Positions 56,584 through 64,000 of a stretch of DNA of 64,000 bases are shown here, piece after piece. Source of the DNA: Acinetobacter sp. Ver3 (GTDB lineage: Bacteria; Pseudomonadota; Gammaproteobacteria; Pseudomonadales; Moraxellaceae). The position numbers and the translations under genes were made by a program. Below the pieces are notes generated by a model. That model saw only the letters and a program-made list of their open reading frames with translations. It did no database searches and was not told the DNA's origin. Each line of letters opens with the position of its first letter. Within the stretch, counting starts at the first letter, position 1. Location of the stretch: NCBI RefSeq assembly GCF_000632455.1, contig NZ_JFYL01000001.1, positions 1-64,000 of the forward strand, written 5' to 3'.

Positions 56584-56610
56584 AAAAAAGCACCCTCGGG
56601 TGCTTTTTTA
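56584..56610. terminator. Bidirectional terminator between argF and the transporter
   Basis: Arms AAAAAAGCACCC and GGGTGCTTTTTT around TC. Confidence 0.92.
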
Positions 56611-56621
56611 TTTTCTAAATC

Positions 56622-57914
56622 TTAATGATCATCTTTTAAATATTTAGGTTCTTTGGGAAGTTGCCAACTACAAAAGAAACATACGATTAAAATAATGATT
56701 ACGTAAATAAAAAATGAATTTTCAATTCCTGCGGCCTTAAACTGTAAGGCAACAGAAGGTGCAGAACCACCAAATACAGCATTACCTATCGCATAAGAGA
56801 AACCTACACCCAACGCACGAACATGCGGAGGAAACATTTCAGCTTTTACAATCCCACCAATAGAGGTATACAAACTAAGCAATAGCATAAGGAAAATCAG
56901 AAGCATCGCGACAATGAATGGAGTTTCGCTGAAATATCTCATCCCGATTGCCATGACTGGGTAGATAAATATAGCCATTAGACCACTAAATAACAGCATA
57001 GAATTTCTGCGACCAATACGATCTGATAATGCACCAAAGAATGGTTGTGCCACCATGAGAACAAAAATACAGGCTGTCATCATCAACCCTACCGTTTTAG
57101 GATCTATTCCAATGTTGGTAAGGTAAGTTTTTGAGTAAACTGTAATCACATAGAAACTAAGAGAGCCTGCTGAAGTATAACCAACTACCAAAAGGAAAGT
57201 TTTCCAGTGATTTTTAAAAAGCTCACGAAGTGTACCAGAATCTTCTTTGTCACTTTCATCACTGGATAAAGTCTCTTCTAATCTACTTCTCGCTAATAAA
57301 GATAAAATTGCTGCAACACCACCAATAATAAATGGAATTCGCCATCCCCCATCATAAAGCTGCTGTTCAGACATAAAAGCTAAGAATATTACACCCAATA
57401 AACTTGCAAGGAGTTGACCACCCGTGAGCGTTACGTATTGAAATGATGAAAAAAAGCCACGTTGACCTTTTAAACCCAATTCACTCATATAAGTCGCCAC
57501 AGCACCATATTCACCACCAACGGATAAGCCTTGAAGCAGTCGAACCATTAATAATAAAAACGGTGCAGCCATACCCACTTGCTCATACGTTGGTAACGCT
57601 GCAAACATGAAAGAACTTATAGCCATCAATATAATTGAGATGACCATTGATTTTTTTCGACCGTGTTTATCTGCAATTCGACCAAAAAGCCAACTACCGA
57701 TAGGTCTCATAAAAAAGCTTGCTGCAAATACACCCCACACATAGATGGCTTGGGTAGAACTATCCATATCTGGCGCAGTTAAAGCTTGGGTAAAATATAC
57801 AGCAAATACTGCATATATATAAAAATCAAACCATTCAACTAAATTACCAGAAGCTGCACCAATAATTCCTTTGATACGGCTGGTTTTTTCTTGCTTGGAA
57901 TATATTGTAGACAA
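56622..57914 (-). CDS. MFS transporter, metabolite:H+ symporter (KgtP-like) family
   Basis: A 430-residue protein with 12 transmembrane helices. It has GNLVEWFDFYIYAV (about 18-31), the MFS loop GRIADKHGRKKSM (about 78-90) and LLQGLSVGGEYGAVATYMSE, all typical of the MHS family (alpha-ketoglutarate, citrate, proline-betaine or shikimate permeases). KgtP-like dicarboxylate uptake is the best guess; the substrate is not certain. The start is TTG 57914 with AAGGA 8 bases ahead. The 216-base gap 57915-58130 shows nothing clear. Confidence 0.85.
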   Translation of the reverse strand: MSTIYSKQEKTSRIKGIIGAASGNLVEWFDFYIYAVFAVYFTQALTAPDMDSSTQAIYVWGVFAASFFMRPIGSWLFGRIADKHGRKKSMVISIILMAISSFMFAALPTYEQVGMAAPFLLLMVRLLQGLSVGGEYGAVATYMSELGLKGQRGFFSSFQYVTLTGGQLLASLLGVIFLAFMSEQQLYDGGWRIPFIIGGVAAILSLLARSRLEETLSSDESDKEDSGTLRELFKNHWKTFLLVVGYTSAGSLSFYVITVYSKTYLTNIGIDPKTVGLMMTACIFVLMVAQPFFGALSDRIGRRNSMLLFSGLMAIFIYPVMAIGMRYFSETPFIVAMLLIFLMLLLSLYTSIGGIVKAEMFPPHVRALGVGFSYAIGNAVFGGSAPSVALQFKAAGIENSFFIYVIIILIVCFFCSWQLPKEPKYLKDDH

Positions 57915-58130
57915 ATGAAAAATCCTTATTCTAATTACATCGTTTATTGTCGAATAATGATGAAACTCTGAAGTATTTCAAAATTTCAGGCAGAAAATAT
58001 ATGCCTATTTCATGCCAATTTAAAAAGCCTTTATGTAAATTTTATTAAATAGGCTTATAAATTTTTCTCAAATATATTTAAGGTCGATTTATTATTAATT
58101 TAATTAAAACAGACTTCCTCCTATGACAAC

Positions 58131-58484
58131 TCACCGAATAAAGCCTTGTGGCTGTAAAATGATAATCAGCGCCCCGAAAACAACCACTCCGCCACCAATG
58201 ATATCCCATTTAGTAAGATCCATTTGATCCACAAACTTTAACCACAACAATGCCGAACAAATATAAATACCTCCATATGCAGCATATATTCGACCTGATG
58301 CTGCTGGGTGCAAAGTCAATAACCACACAAAAGCAGCGAGTGCGACAGCAGTGAGGAACCACAACCATTGTGAACGCCCTTGATTTAGGATCAAATATGG
58401 AAAGTAACACCCTAATATTTCCATCAGTGCTGTTAGAAAAAATAAAGCTGTCGTAGATATTACTTTTGTAACTTGTATGTCCAT
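58131..58484 (-). CDS. YnfA-family (UPF0060) small membrane protein
   Basis: A 117-residue protein with four transmembrane helices and the family blocks [14 protein letters not shown] (about 15-28) and [12 protein letters not shown] (about 64-75). It is related in shape to small multidrug-resistance transporters; the role of YnfA is unsettled. Start ATG 58484; the frame opens at TTG 58496. It lies behind the clpA terminator. Confidence 0.88.
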   Translation of the reverse strand: MDIQVTKVISTTALFFLTALMEILGCYFPYLILNQGRSQWLWFLTAVALAAFVWLLTLHPAASGRIYAAYGGIYICSALLWLKFVDQMDLTKWDIIGGGVVVFGALIIILQPQGFIR

Positions 58485-58501
58485 ACTTTCACCCAAAAAT
58501 T

Positions 58502-58528
58502 AAAGCCCGTTTAAATAAACGGGCTTTA
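58502..58528 (-). terminator. Terminator of clpS-clpA
   Basis: Arms AAAGCCCGTTT and AAACGGGCTTT around AAAT; in the minus direction AATTTTTGG follows. Confidence 0.85.
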
Positions 58529-58545
58529 ATACAATTAATAACACA

Positions 58546-60822
58546 CTATGCTGGTTCAGCTGCAGAATCTTCAAATACTTCCAACTTTAATCCAACAGCT
58601 TTGCCATCTTCTTTTTTAACTGTTACTGCTACATTACCGCCGTTTTCAGCCAGCTCACCAAATAAAATCATTTCAGCAAGCGGCTTTTTCAAATGCTCTT
58701 GAATCAAACGCTGCATTGGACGAGCACCCATCAGACGATCATAACCGTTTTCACTTAACCAATCTCGTGCAGACTGATCTACTTCTAAAACAACTTTTTT
58801 GTCATCAAGTTGAGCTTGAAGTTCTGTAAGGAATTTATCTACTACAGAATCGATTACTGTCGTAGGTAGAGCTTTAAATTGAATAACCCCATCTAAGCGG
58901 TTTCTAAACTCTGGTGTAAATGCCTTCTTCATTGCTTCCTGATTATCACGACTATTATCTTGCTCTGTAAAACCAATACTTGTACGGGAAATACTTTCAG
59001 CGCCAATATTCGTTGTTAACACTATAATGACATTTCTAAAGTCTGACTTACGACCATTATTATCAGTTAATGAACCATGATCCATGACTTGCAGCAATAA
59101 ATTAAACACATCAGGATGTGCCTTTTCAATCTCATCCAATAACAATACACAATGTGGATTTTTATGTATTGCGTCAGTCAGTAAGCCACCTTGATCAAAA
59201 CCAACATAACCTGGAGGTGCACCAATTAAACGTGAAACCGCATGGCGTTCCATATATTCAGACATATCAAATCTGACTAGTTCAACACCGAGTAGTTTTG
59301 CAAGTTGTTTTGTTACCTCAGTTTTACCTACACCAGTAGGTCCTGCAAATACAAAACTACCAACTGGCTTATCTGGTGCTTTAAGCCCAGCTCGTGACAA
59401 TTTAATTGCAGAGGATAATGCGGTAATCGCCTCATCTTGACCAAATACAACTCGTTTAAGATCACGCTCTAAGTGCTCAAGTACAGATTTATCATCTTTA
59501 GACACAGTTTTAGGTGGAATTCGTGCAATTTTCGAAACAATATCTTCAATATTTTCAACTGTAATCAAAGTGTTATCTTGATCAGCTCTCAAACGTCGTT
59601 GTGCCCCTGCTTCATCTATTACGTCAATCGCTTTATCTGGGAGGAAGCGATCATTGATAAATTTAGCCGATAACTCAACTGCAGAAACAAGAGCTGCATC
59701 ATCATATTGAACTTTATGAAATTCTTCAAATTTAGACTTGAGTCCACGAAGAATATCAATTGTTTCATTAATTGATGGCTCATTAACATCAATTTTTTGG
59801 AAACGGCGTGATAATGCATGATCTTTTTCAAAAACTTGACGATATTCTTGAAACGTTGTTGAGCCAATGCAACGTAAAGTACCATTTGCCAATGCAGGTT
59901 TGATTAAATTCGATGCATCCATAGTGCTACCCATACTTGAGCCTGCACCAATGATCATATGAATTTCATCTATAAACAAAATTGCTTCGGGCTTCTTCTT
60001 TAGGGCATTTAACAATTGCTTTAATCGTTTCTCAAAGTCACCACGGTATTTTGTACCTGCAACAAGTGCACCGATATCCAAACTATAGACTTCCGCATTC
60101 AGCAGTGGCTTTGGTGCTTTATTGTTAACAATCAGCCAAGCCAAACCTTCTGCTATGGATGTTTTACCCACACCTGGATCACCCACCAAAAGCGGATTGT
60201 TTTTACGACGTCGACATAGAATTTGAGCTGCACGCTCAATTTCTTTTTCACGACCAATCAAAGGATCGGTTTTACCCTTTAAAGCTTCTGCATTGAGATT
60301 TAGGGTATAAAGTTCTAATGGACCTGCATTTGCTGAGGCTGAGTTTTCACCATCTAAGTCATCCGTTTCTTCTTCAGCTGGAACATCTTCCTTACGCGCA
60401 CCGTGTGAAAGATATTGAGTTAAAGTAAGACGATTGATTTGGTGGCGTTTTAGCAAATAAACCGCAAATGAATCTCTTTCTGAGTACATTGCAACCAGTA
60501 CATCTGCACCTTCAACTGTCCGATCTCCACCACTAGACTGAACATGGAAAATTGCACGTTGCAATATACGATCAAAGCTTTCTGTAGGATGAGGCGCTTG
60601 CTCAGCATTATCGCCTAATTTAGGCGTATGTTGCTCTACATACTCTTCAAGTTCTTTACGCAAACTGACAATTTCTGCACCGCAGGCTTTTAGTGCATTC
60701 ACGGCAGAATCATTATCTAAAAGTGCGAGTAACAAATGTTCAACTGTAAGAAACTCATGTCTCTTTTGACGAGCCATGCTAACAGCCAAACGCAGTGATA
60801 CTTCTAATTGACGACTGAGCAT
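58546..60822 (-). CDS. clpA: ATP-dependent Clp protease ATPase subunit ClpA
   Basis: A 758-residue unfoldase: N-domain (about 1-145), two AAA+ modules with Walker A GDPGVGKT (about 216-223) and GPTGVGKT (about 496-503), Walker B LFIDEIH and LLLDEIEK. It unfolds substrates for the ClpP peptidase. clpP is elsewhere. ClpS, encoded 9 bases upstream, is its adaptor. AGGGG precedes the start. Confidence 0.97.
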   Translation of the reverse strand: MLSRQLEVSLRLAVSMARQKRHEFLTVEHLLLALLDNDSAVNALKACGAEIVSLRKELEEYVEQHTPKLGDNAEQAPHPTESFDRILQRAIFHVQSSGGDRTVEGADVLVAMYSERDSFAVYLLKRHQINRLTLTQYLSHGARKEDVPAEEETDDLDGENSASANAGPLELYTLNLNAEALKGKTDPLIGREKEIERAAQILCRRRKNNPLLVGDPGVGKTSIAEGLAWLIVNNKAPKPLLNAEVYSLDIGALVAGTKYRGDFEKRLKQLLNALKKKPEAILFIDEIHMIIGAGSSMGSTMDASNLIKPALANGTLRCIGSTTFQEYRQVFEKDHALSRRFQKIDVNEPSINETIDILRGLKSKFEEFHKVQYDDAALVSAVELSAKFINDRFLPDKAIDVIDEAGAQRRLRADQDNTLITVENIEDIVSKIARIPPKTVSKDDKSVLEHLERDLKRVVFGQDEAITALSSAIKLSRAGLKAPDKPVGSFVFAGPTGVGKTEVTKQLAKLLGVELVRFDMSEYMERHAVSRLIGAPPGYVGFDQGGLLTDAIHKNPHCVLLLDEIEKAHPDVFNLLLQVMDHGSLTDNNGRKSDFRNVIIVLTTNIGAESISRTSIGFTEQDNSRDNQEAMKKAFTPEFRNRLDGVIQFKALPTTVIDSVVDKFLTELQAQLDDKKVVLEVDQSARDWLSENGYDRLMGARPMQRLIQEHLKKPLAEMILFGELAENGGNVAVTVKKEDGKAVGLKLEVFEDSAAEPA

Positions 60823-60831
60823 GTGATCCCC

Positions 60832-61245
60832 TTATTCTTGTGGCTCGATCTGGCAAAGCAATGGATGACTTTGAGAGCGCGCATAATTGTTGACTTGATT
60901 CGCCTTGGTTTCAGCAATGTCTCTAGGATAGACACCTGCGATACCTTTCCCTTGATAATGTACTGTTAGCATTACTTCGGTAGCTTGGTCAAGATTCAAT
61001 GCAAAGTATTGTTGTAAAATTTCAATTACAAAATCCATTGGCGTGTAATCATCATTCAACAATACCACATTGTATAAGGGAGGTCGCTTAAATTGCGGTG
61101 GTGCTGTTGCTACAGCTAAATCGCCATCGGCTTCATCATTTTGTGCATCACTCAATCGTGGATTGAAGTGCCAATCCACCAATCCAGATTGTTGAAATGA
61201 TAATTTAATGTCATTGAGACATTTATGACGTTTATTACTTCGCAT
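60832..61245 (-). CDS. clpS: ClpA adaptor protein ClpS
   Basis: A 137-residue adaptor that delivers N-end-rule substrates to ClpA. Core motifs are [23 protein letters not shown] (shown here in parts: [11 protein letters not shown], about 60-70) and [19 protein letters not shown] (about 97-115). It is about 30 residues longer at the N-terminus than E. coli ClpS. No internal ATG precedes the core, so the extension may be real, or a GTG start lies inside. Confidence 0.93.
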   Translation of the reverse strand: MRSNKRHKCLNDIKLSFQQSGLVDWHFNPRLSDAQNDEADGDLAVATAPPQFKRPPLYNVVLLNDDYTPMDFVIEILQQYFALNLDQATEVMLTVHYQGKGIAGVYPRDIAETKANQVNNYARSQSHPLLCQIEPQE

Positions 61246-61261
61246 AGCACTCTATAATCTA

Positions 61262-62017
61262 TTATTGAGAATTTGCCGCAGCTTGCGGTACTTCAGCTGC
61301 AAATGCAGCAGTTGATTCGATTGCTTCACCACGTTGCCAACTAAAGCGCTTGGTTTGAGCACTTGAGCCTTTTACACGGATTTCAATAAATTGGGGCGTA
61401 AAGCCTTTTGGCATGGTCCAACGACCAGTTAATCGCTGATAATGGTCGAAATTGAATGATTTTTCTGAAATTGGAACAACCAAGACTTCCGTACCTTGAA
61501 TTAATCTGATTTCAATTTCACCAGATGCTTTACGTTTATTCGGACTGACTTGAACTAAATCAACCTGATATTCATATACATTTTCTGGAAGCGACTTAAC
61601 AGCTAAATTTTGCACAGTTAAACTCAATCCACCACGTTGTCTCAGCACTTCTCGGAAAATCGCACTCTGACCTTCAATTTGAAGTTTTTCAGCGTTGGCT
61701 TGATTTAATGCAGCATACATATCGTTTGAGTTAGTTACAGCAACATCACGTTCTTGAACTGAGGTATTTAATTTCTTATTCAGCTCAGATAATTCTTTTT
61801 TTTGTTTTTCGACAACTTCAACCAATTGTTCCGCGTCAGCATCATAACCAACTACAGTTAGACCTTGACGATGACCAACCGTATAGCCCAGAAGTAAACT
61901 GCCTGCACATAAGATGATCCCACCCGCCATAAGGGGTTTATTCGATTGAAAAAAACCGATATTTTTTTCATCTTTATGCTGTGACGTATTATTTGATTCT
62001 GAGTTTTGCATCGTCAT
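61262..62017 (-). CDS. Membrane protein with periplasmic coiled coil (DUF6776-like)
   Basis: 251 residues: a cytoplasmic tail, one transmembrane helix (PLMAGGIILCAGSLLLGYTVG, about 28-48), a coiled coil (VVEKQKKELSELNKKLNTS, about 70-90) and a C-terminal domain with LRQRGGLSLTVQNL, YEYQVDLVQ and FDHYQRLTGRWTMP. The layout fits the DUF6776 family of gammaproteobacteria; function unknown. I am fairly, not fully, sure of the family. Between argC (behind a terminator) and clpS. Confidence 0.7.
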   Translation of the reverse strand: MTMQNSESNNTSQHKDEKNIGFFQSNKPLMAGGIILCAGSLLLGYTVGHRQGLTVVGYDADAEQLVEVVEKQKKELSELNKKLNTSVQERDVAVTNSNDMYAALNQANAEKLQIEGQSAIFREVLRQRGGLSLTVQNLAVKSLPENVYEYQVDLVQVSPNKRKASGEIEIRLIQGTEVLVVPISEKSFNFDHYQRLTGRWTMPKGFTPQFIEIRVKGSSAQTKRFSWQRGEAIESTAAFAAEVPQAAANSQ

Positions 62018-62037
62018 CTCTAATTTATAAAATCAAA

Positions 62038-62070
62038 ACACACATTTAACTGCAAAGTTAAATGTGTGTG
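62038..62070 (-). terminator. Terminator of argC
   Basis: Perfect arms ACACACATTTAAC and GTTAAATGTGTGT around TGCAAA; TTTTGATTTT follows in the minus direction. Confidence 0.85.
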
Positions 62071-62087
62071 AAGTCAAAAAAGGTTTT

Positions 62088-63137
62088 TTATGGTAATAAA
62101 CCAATCACGTTAAGGCCTGCATTTTCCGCAAATTCAAACATTAAATTCATGTTTTGAACAGCTTGTCCTGCTGCACCTTTCACCAAGTTATCTTGGGCAA
62201 CTAAAATGACTAACTTTGTTGGTTGTGGTTTATACAACGCAATACGTAAATCATTTGATCCACGAACAGAACGAGTTTCTGGTGAACTTCCTGCCGGCAT
62301 AACATCAACAAACTGCTCGTTTTGGTAGAACTGTTCGTAAATTGTTTGCAAATCGGCTTGCTGACCTGCTTCTGTTAAGTCGATATATATTGTAGATAAC
62401 ATGCCACGAATCATCGGCACCAAATGTGGAACAAAAAGGATATTGTCAAATACACCTTTCTGTCCTGATATATTTTCAAGCGCTTCAACAATTTCAGGAT
62501 GATGGCGATGCCCTGCTACACCGTAGGCTTTGAAGTTATCAGCATTTTCAGTATAGATCATGCCTAAACTTGCTTTGCGTCCAGCTCCAGATACACCAGA
62601 TTTTGCATCAATAATAATACTTTCAGGTTTTACCAATACTTCTGAAGATCTCAGTACAGGCGCCAAACCAATTTGAACTGTCGTTGGATAACAACCAGGA
62701 TTACCAATCACTTGGGCTTGTTTAATTTTTTCACGATTGAGCTCAGAAAGCCCATACACTGAATTTTTAAGTAGATCTGGACAAGCATGCTCCATACCGT
62801 ACCATTTTTCAAATTGCGCTAAATCCTGCAAACGAAAGTCAGCGGCTAAATCGATTACTTTTGTATTCGCTGCTACTAATTCTTCAGCGTGTTTCATCGC
62901 TACACCATGTGGTGTTGCAAAAAACACAACATCGCATGACTTTAATAAATCTAAGCTTAAATCTGAAAACTCTAGATCGGTATGACCACGTAAACTTGGA
63001 AATATATCATCGACACGACGACCAGCCTCAGTACGAGAAGTCAGTGCTTTCACTTGAACATTTGGGTGTCGCAGCAAAAGACGCAAAAGTTCAACGCCTG
63101 TATATCCTGTACCACCAACAATACCAACTGAAATCAC
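62088..63137 (-). CDS. argC: N-acetyl-gamma-glutamyl-phosphate reductase
   Basis: A 349-residue NADPH enzyme, third step of arginine synthesis. The dinucleotide motif is [14 protein letters not shown] (residues 5-18) and the catalytic Cys is in [10 protein letters not shown] (about 147-156); [10 protein letters not shown] lies further on. The start is GTG 63137, 5 bases after AGAGGTGG; the frame opens at GTG 63146, which lies on that site. Monocistronic, ended by a terminator. The gap 63138-63291 shows nothing else. Confidence 0.96.
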   Translation of the reverse strand: MISVGIVGGTGYTGVELLRLLLRHPNVQVKALTSRTEAGRRVDDIFPSLRGHTDLEFSDLSLDLLKSCDVVFFATPHGVAMKHAEELVAANTKVIDLAADFRLQDLAQFEKWYGMEHACPDLLKNSVYGLSELNREKIKQAQVIGNPGCYPTTVQIGLAPVLRSSEVLVKPESIIIDAKSGVSGAGRKASLGMIYTENADNFKAYGVAGHRHHPEIVEALENISGQKGVFDNILFVPHLVPMIRGMLSTIYIDLTEAGQQADLQTIYEQFYQNEQFVDVMPAGSSPETRSVRGSNDLRIALYKPQPTKLVILVAQDNLVKGAAGQAVQNMNLMFEFAENAGLNVIGLLP

Positions 63138-63291
63138 GATATCCACCTCTAAATGACTGTATTCGTTACAGGCAGTAGTATGACAGGAACTTGTGACTTT
63201 CTGAACCCTTTCATATGGGAATGCTGTTATTTTGTAAGTTTAATAATTTAGATGGCTCTGTTAAGCATCTAATAAAGTCTATCATGTGACT

Positions 63292-63651
63292 TCATTGATT
63301 TTCTTGCCAACTCAAATAGCATAAATACAGCGCAAATATGAACCCTGGGAGAGCAAGAAATACGATCGGATCCTGTTTCACAACAAAAGGAGTTACCCCC
63401 CATACCGAACATAACCCTCCACTCACGGAAAGCAATTTAGAAATCCTTTTTTGATTTATCCATAAAGTTGCCATGATCGATAATATCAACCACGCTATAG
63501 CCCCGCCAAAAAGCGATAAATAGTTCGTCCAATGATAGTGAATAGTATTACTCGGGTTCAGTAGAATATACATGAGGATGCTATAAAGCATTAAAGCAGG
63601 TACAGACAAAATTAGAATCAAAAAACACACACCAATTCGTCTTATGAGCAT
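63292..63651 (-). CDS. Hypothetical membrane protein, 119 residues
   Basis: Four predicted transmembrane helices (ICFL.. near 8-28, YLSLFGGAIAWLILSIMATLW about 44-64, then about 75-90 and VFLALPGFIFALYLCYLSW about 98-116), short loops and a charged NQKRISK loop. No family recognised. No clear ribosome site. It precedes the metalloprotein gene's 3' end by 132 bases, on the same strand. Confidence 0.6.
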   Translation of the reverse strand: MLIRRIGVCFLILILSVPALMLYSILMYILLNPSNTIHYHWTNYLSLFGGAIAWLILSIMATLWINQKRISKLLSVSGGLCSVWGVTPFVVKQDPIVFLALPGFIFALYLCYLSWQENQ

Positions 63652-63783
63652 ATTAGAGACAAACTAACCAAACAGAGCAATCATGATAGCCAAAATTTAG
63701 AATACCAGTCGCCAGATCAGACTAATTGACTAGCGCTAAACAATTGATTTTTTAATATCGACAAAGCAATCCCAGCATAAAAA

Positions 63784-64000
63784 TTAATTATGCATCCACC
63801 AATATGGCAACGGCGTTATTTTTAATTTTTTTCGGTTAAGTTTAAAATCTGGATCATACTTCGCCACTTCCTCCCAAAACTGAGCACTATGATCAAAATG
63901 CTTTGTATGTGCTAATTCATGCACACAAACATAGCGTGTTATTTCCTGAGGAAAAAGTACCAAAGCACTATTCAACATAATGTCATGACGTGCTGTACAA
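63784..64000 (-). CDS. YgjP-like metal-dependent hydrolase, N-terminus outside the window
   Basis: The open frame continues past 64000 (CTARHDI before MLNSA), so only the C-terminal part is seen. It holds CVHELAHTKHFDHSAQFW, the HExxH-like HELAH motif with a third His, as in the YgjP/DUF45 family (PF01863-type) of putative zinc metallopeptidases. The family's LN..L...P and FW..V....P pattern is clear. Function unknown in detail. Confidence 0.8.
   Translation of the reverse strand, partial: CTARHDIMLNSALVLFPQEITRYVCVHELAHTKHFDHSAQFWEEVAKYDPDFKLNRKKLKITPLPYWWMHN

Overview
The window is a piece of gammaproteobacterial chromosome that most resembles Acinetobacter. It is AT-rich. It carries an AlkB-type alkane hydroxylase divergent from an AraC-type regulator (the alkM/alkR arrangement), hupB-ppiD without lon, a pyrH-frr-uppS-cdsA-dxr-rseP-bamA-skp-lpxD-fabZ-lpxA block without rpsB-tsf at its head or lpxB at its tail, and recA without a LexA-type box. 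Gene density is high, nearly every operon ends in a clear intrinsic terminator, and I see no tRNA, rRNA, insertion sequence, prophage, integron or CRISPR array. This is ordinary core chromosome. I did not find a convincing new multi-gene system, and the most unusual items are local.

Left part (1-21170): two tandem paralogous small proteins, at least one a lipoprotein; prmB-aroC; a cold-shock gene with a long leader; an ABC1/UbiB-family gene broken by a -1 frame change exactly on a slippery A7C run; two acyl-CoA dehydrogenase genes; a GNAT gene behind a 13-bp inverted repeat; alkM/alkR; hupB-ppiD; a phasin; an SCP2/UbiJ-like membrane protein; and the complete iscRSUA-hscBA-fdx iron-sulfur operon with IscR boxes over its promoter.

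Middle (21185-36560): a membrane class III adenylate cyclase, a HIT protein, mfd, a double-GST-fold protein with rraA and a Rossmann protein, rpsT, a histidine phosphatase, cysQ, a 45-codon gene with its own promoter and terminator, a YrfG-like phosphatase with hslR, recA-recX, the SRP RNA gene on the minus strand, and cpoB.

Right part (36605-64000): on the minus strand, the envelope and isoprenoid block running from rimO and pyrH down to lpxA. It supplies UMP kinase, ribosome recycling, undecaprenyl and CDP-diacylglycerol precursors, the BAM core, Skp and the first lipid A steps. Then come glnL-glnG behind a sigma54 promoter and an NtrC-like site, prpB-prpC divergent from a TetR gene, argF, an MHS-family transporter, a YnfA protein, clpS-clpA, a DUF6776-like protein and argC, ending in a YgjP-like metalloprotein cut by the window edge.

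Functionally the window joins lipid and alkane oxidation (alkM, two acyl-CoA dehydrogenases, prpBC, phasin), Fe-S cluster assembly, DNA repair and recombination (mfd, recA, recX), arginine synthesis (argC, argF), nitrogen control (glnLG) and envelope biogenesis. Several start codons were moved from the longest reading frame to an internal codon with a better ribosome binding site; each case is stated in its entry.
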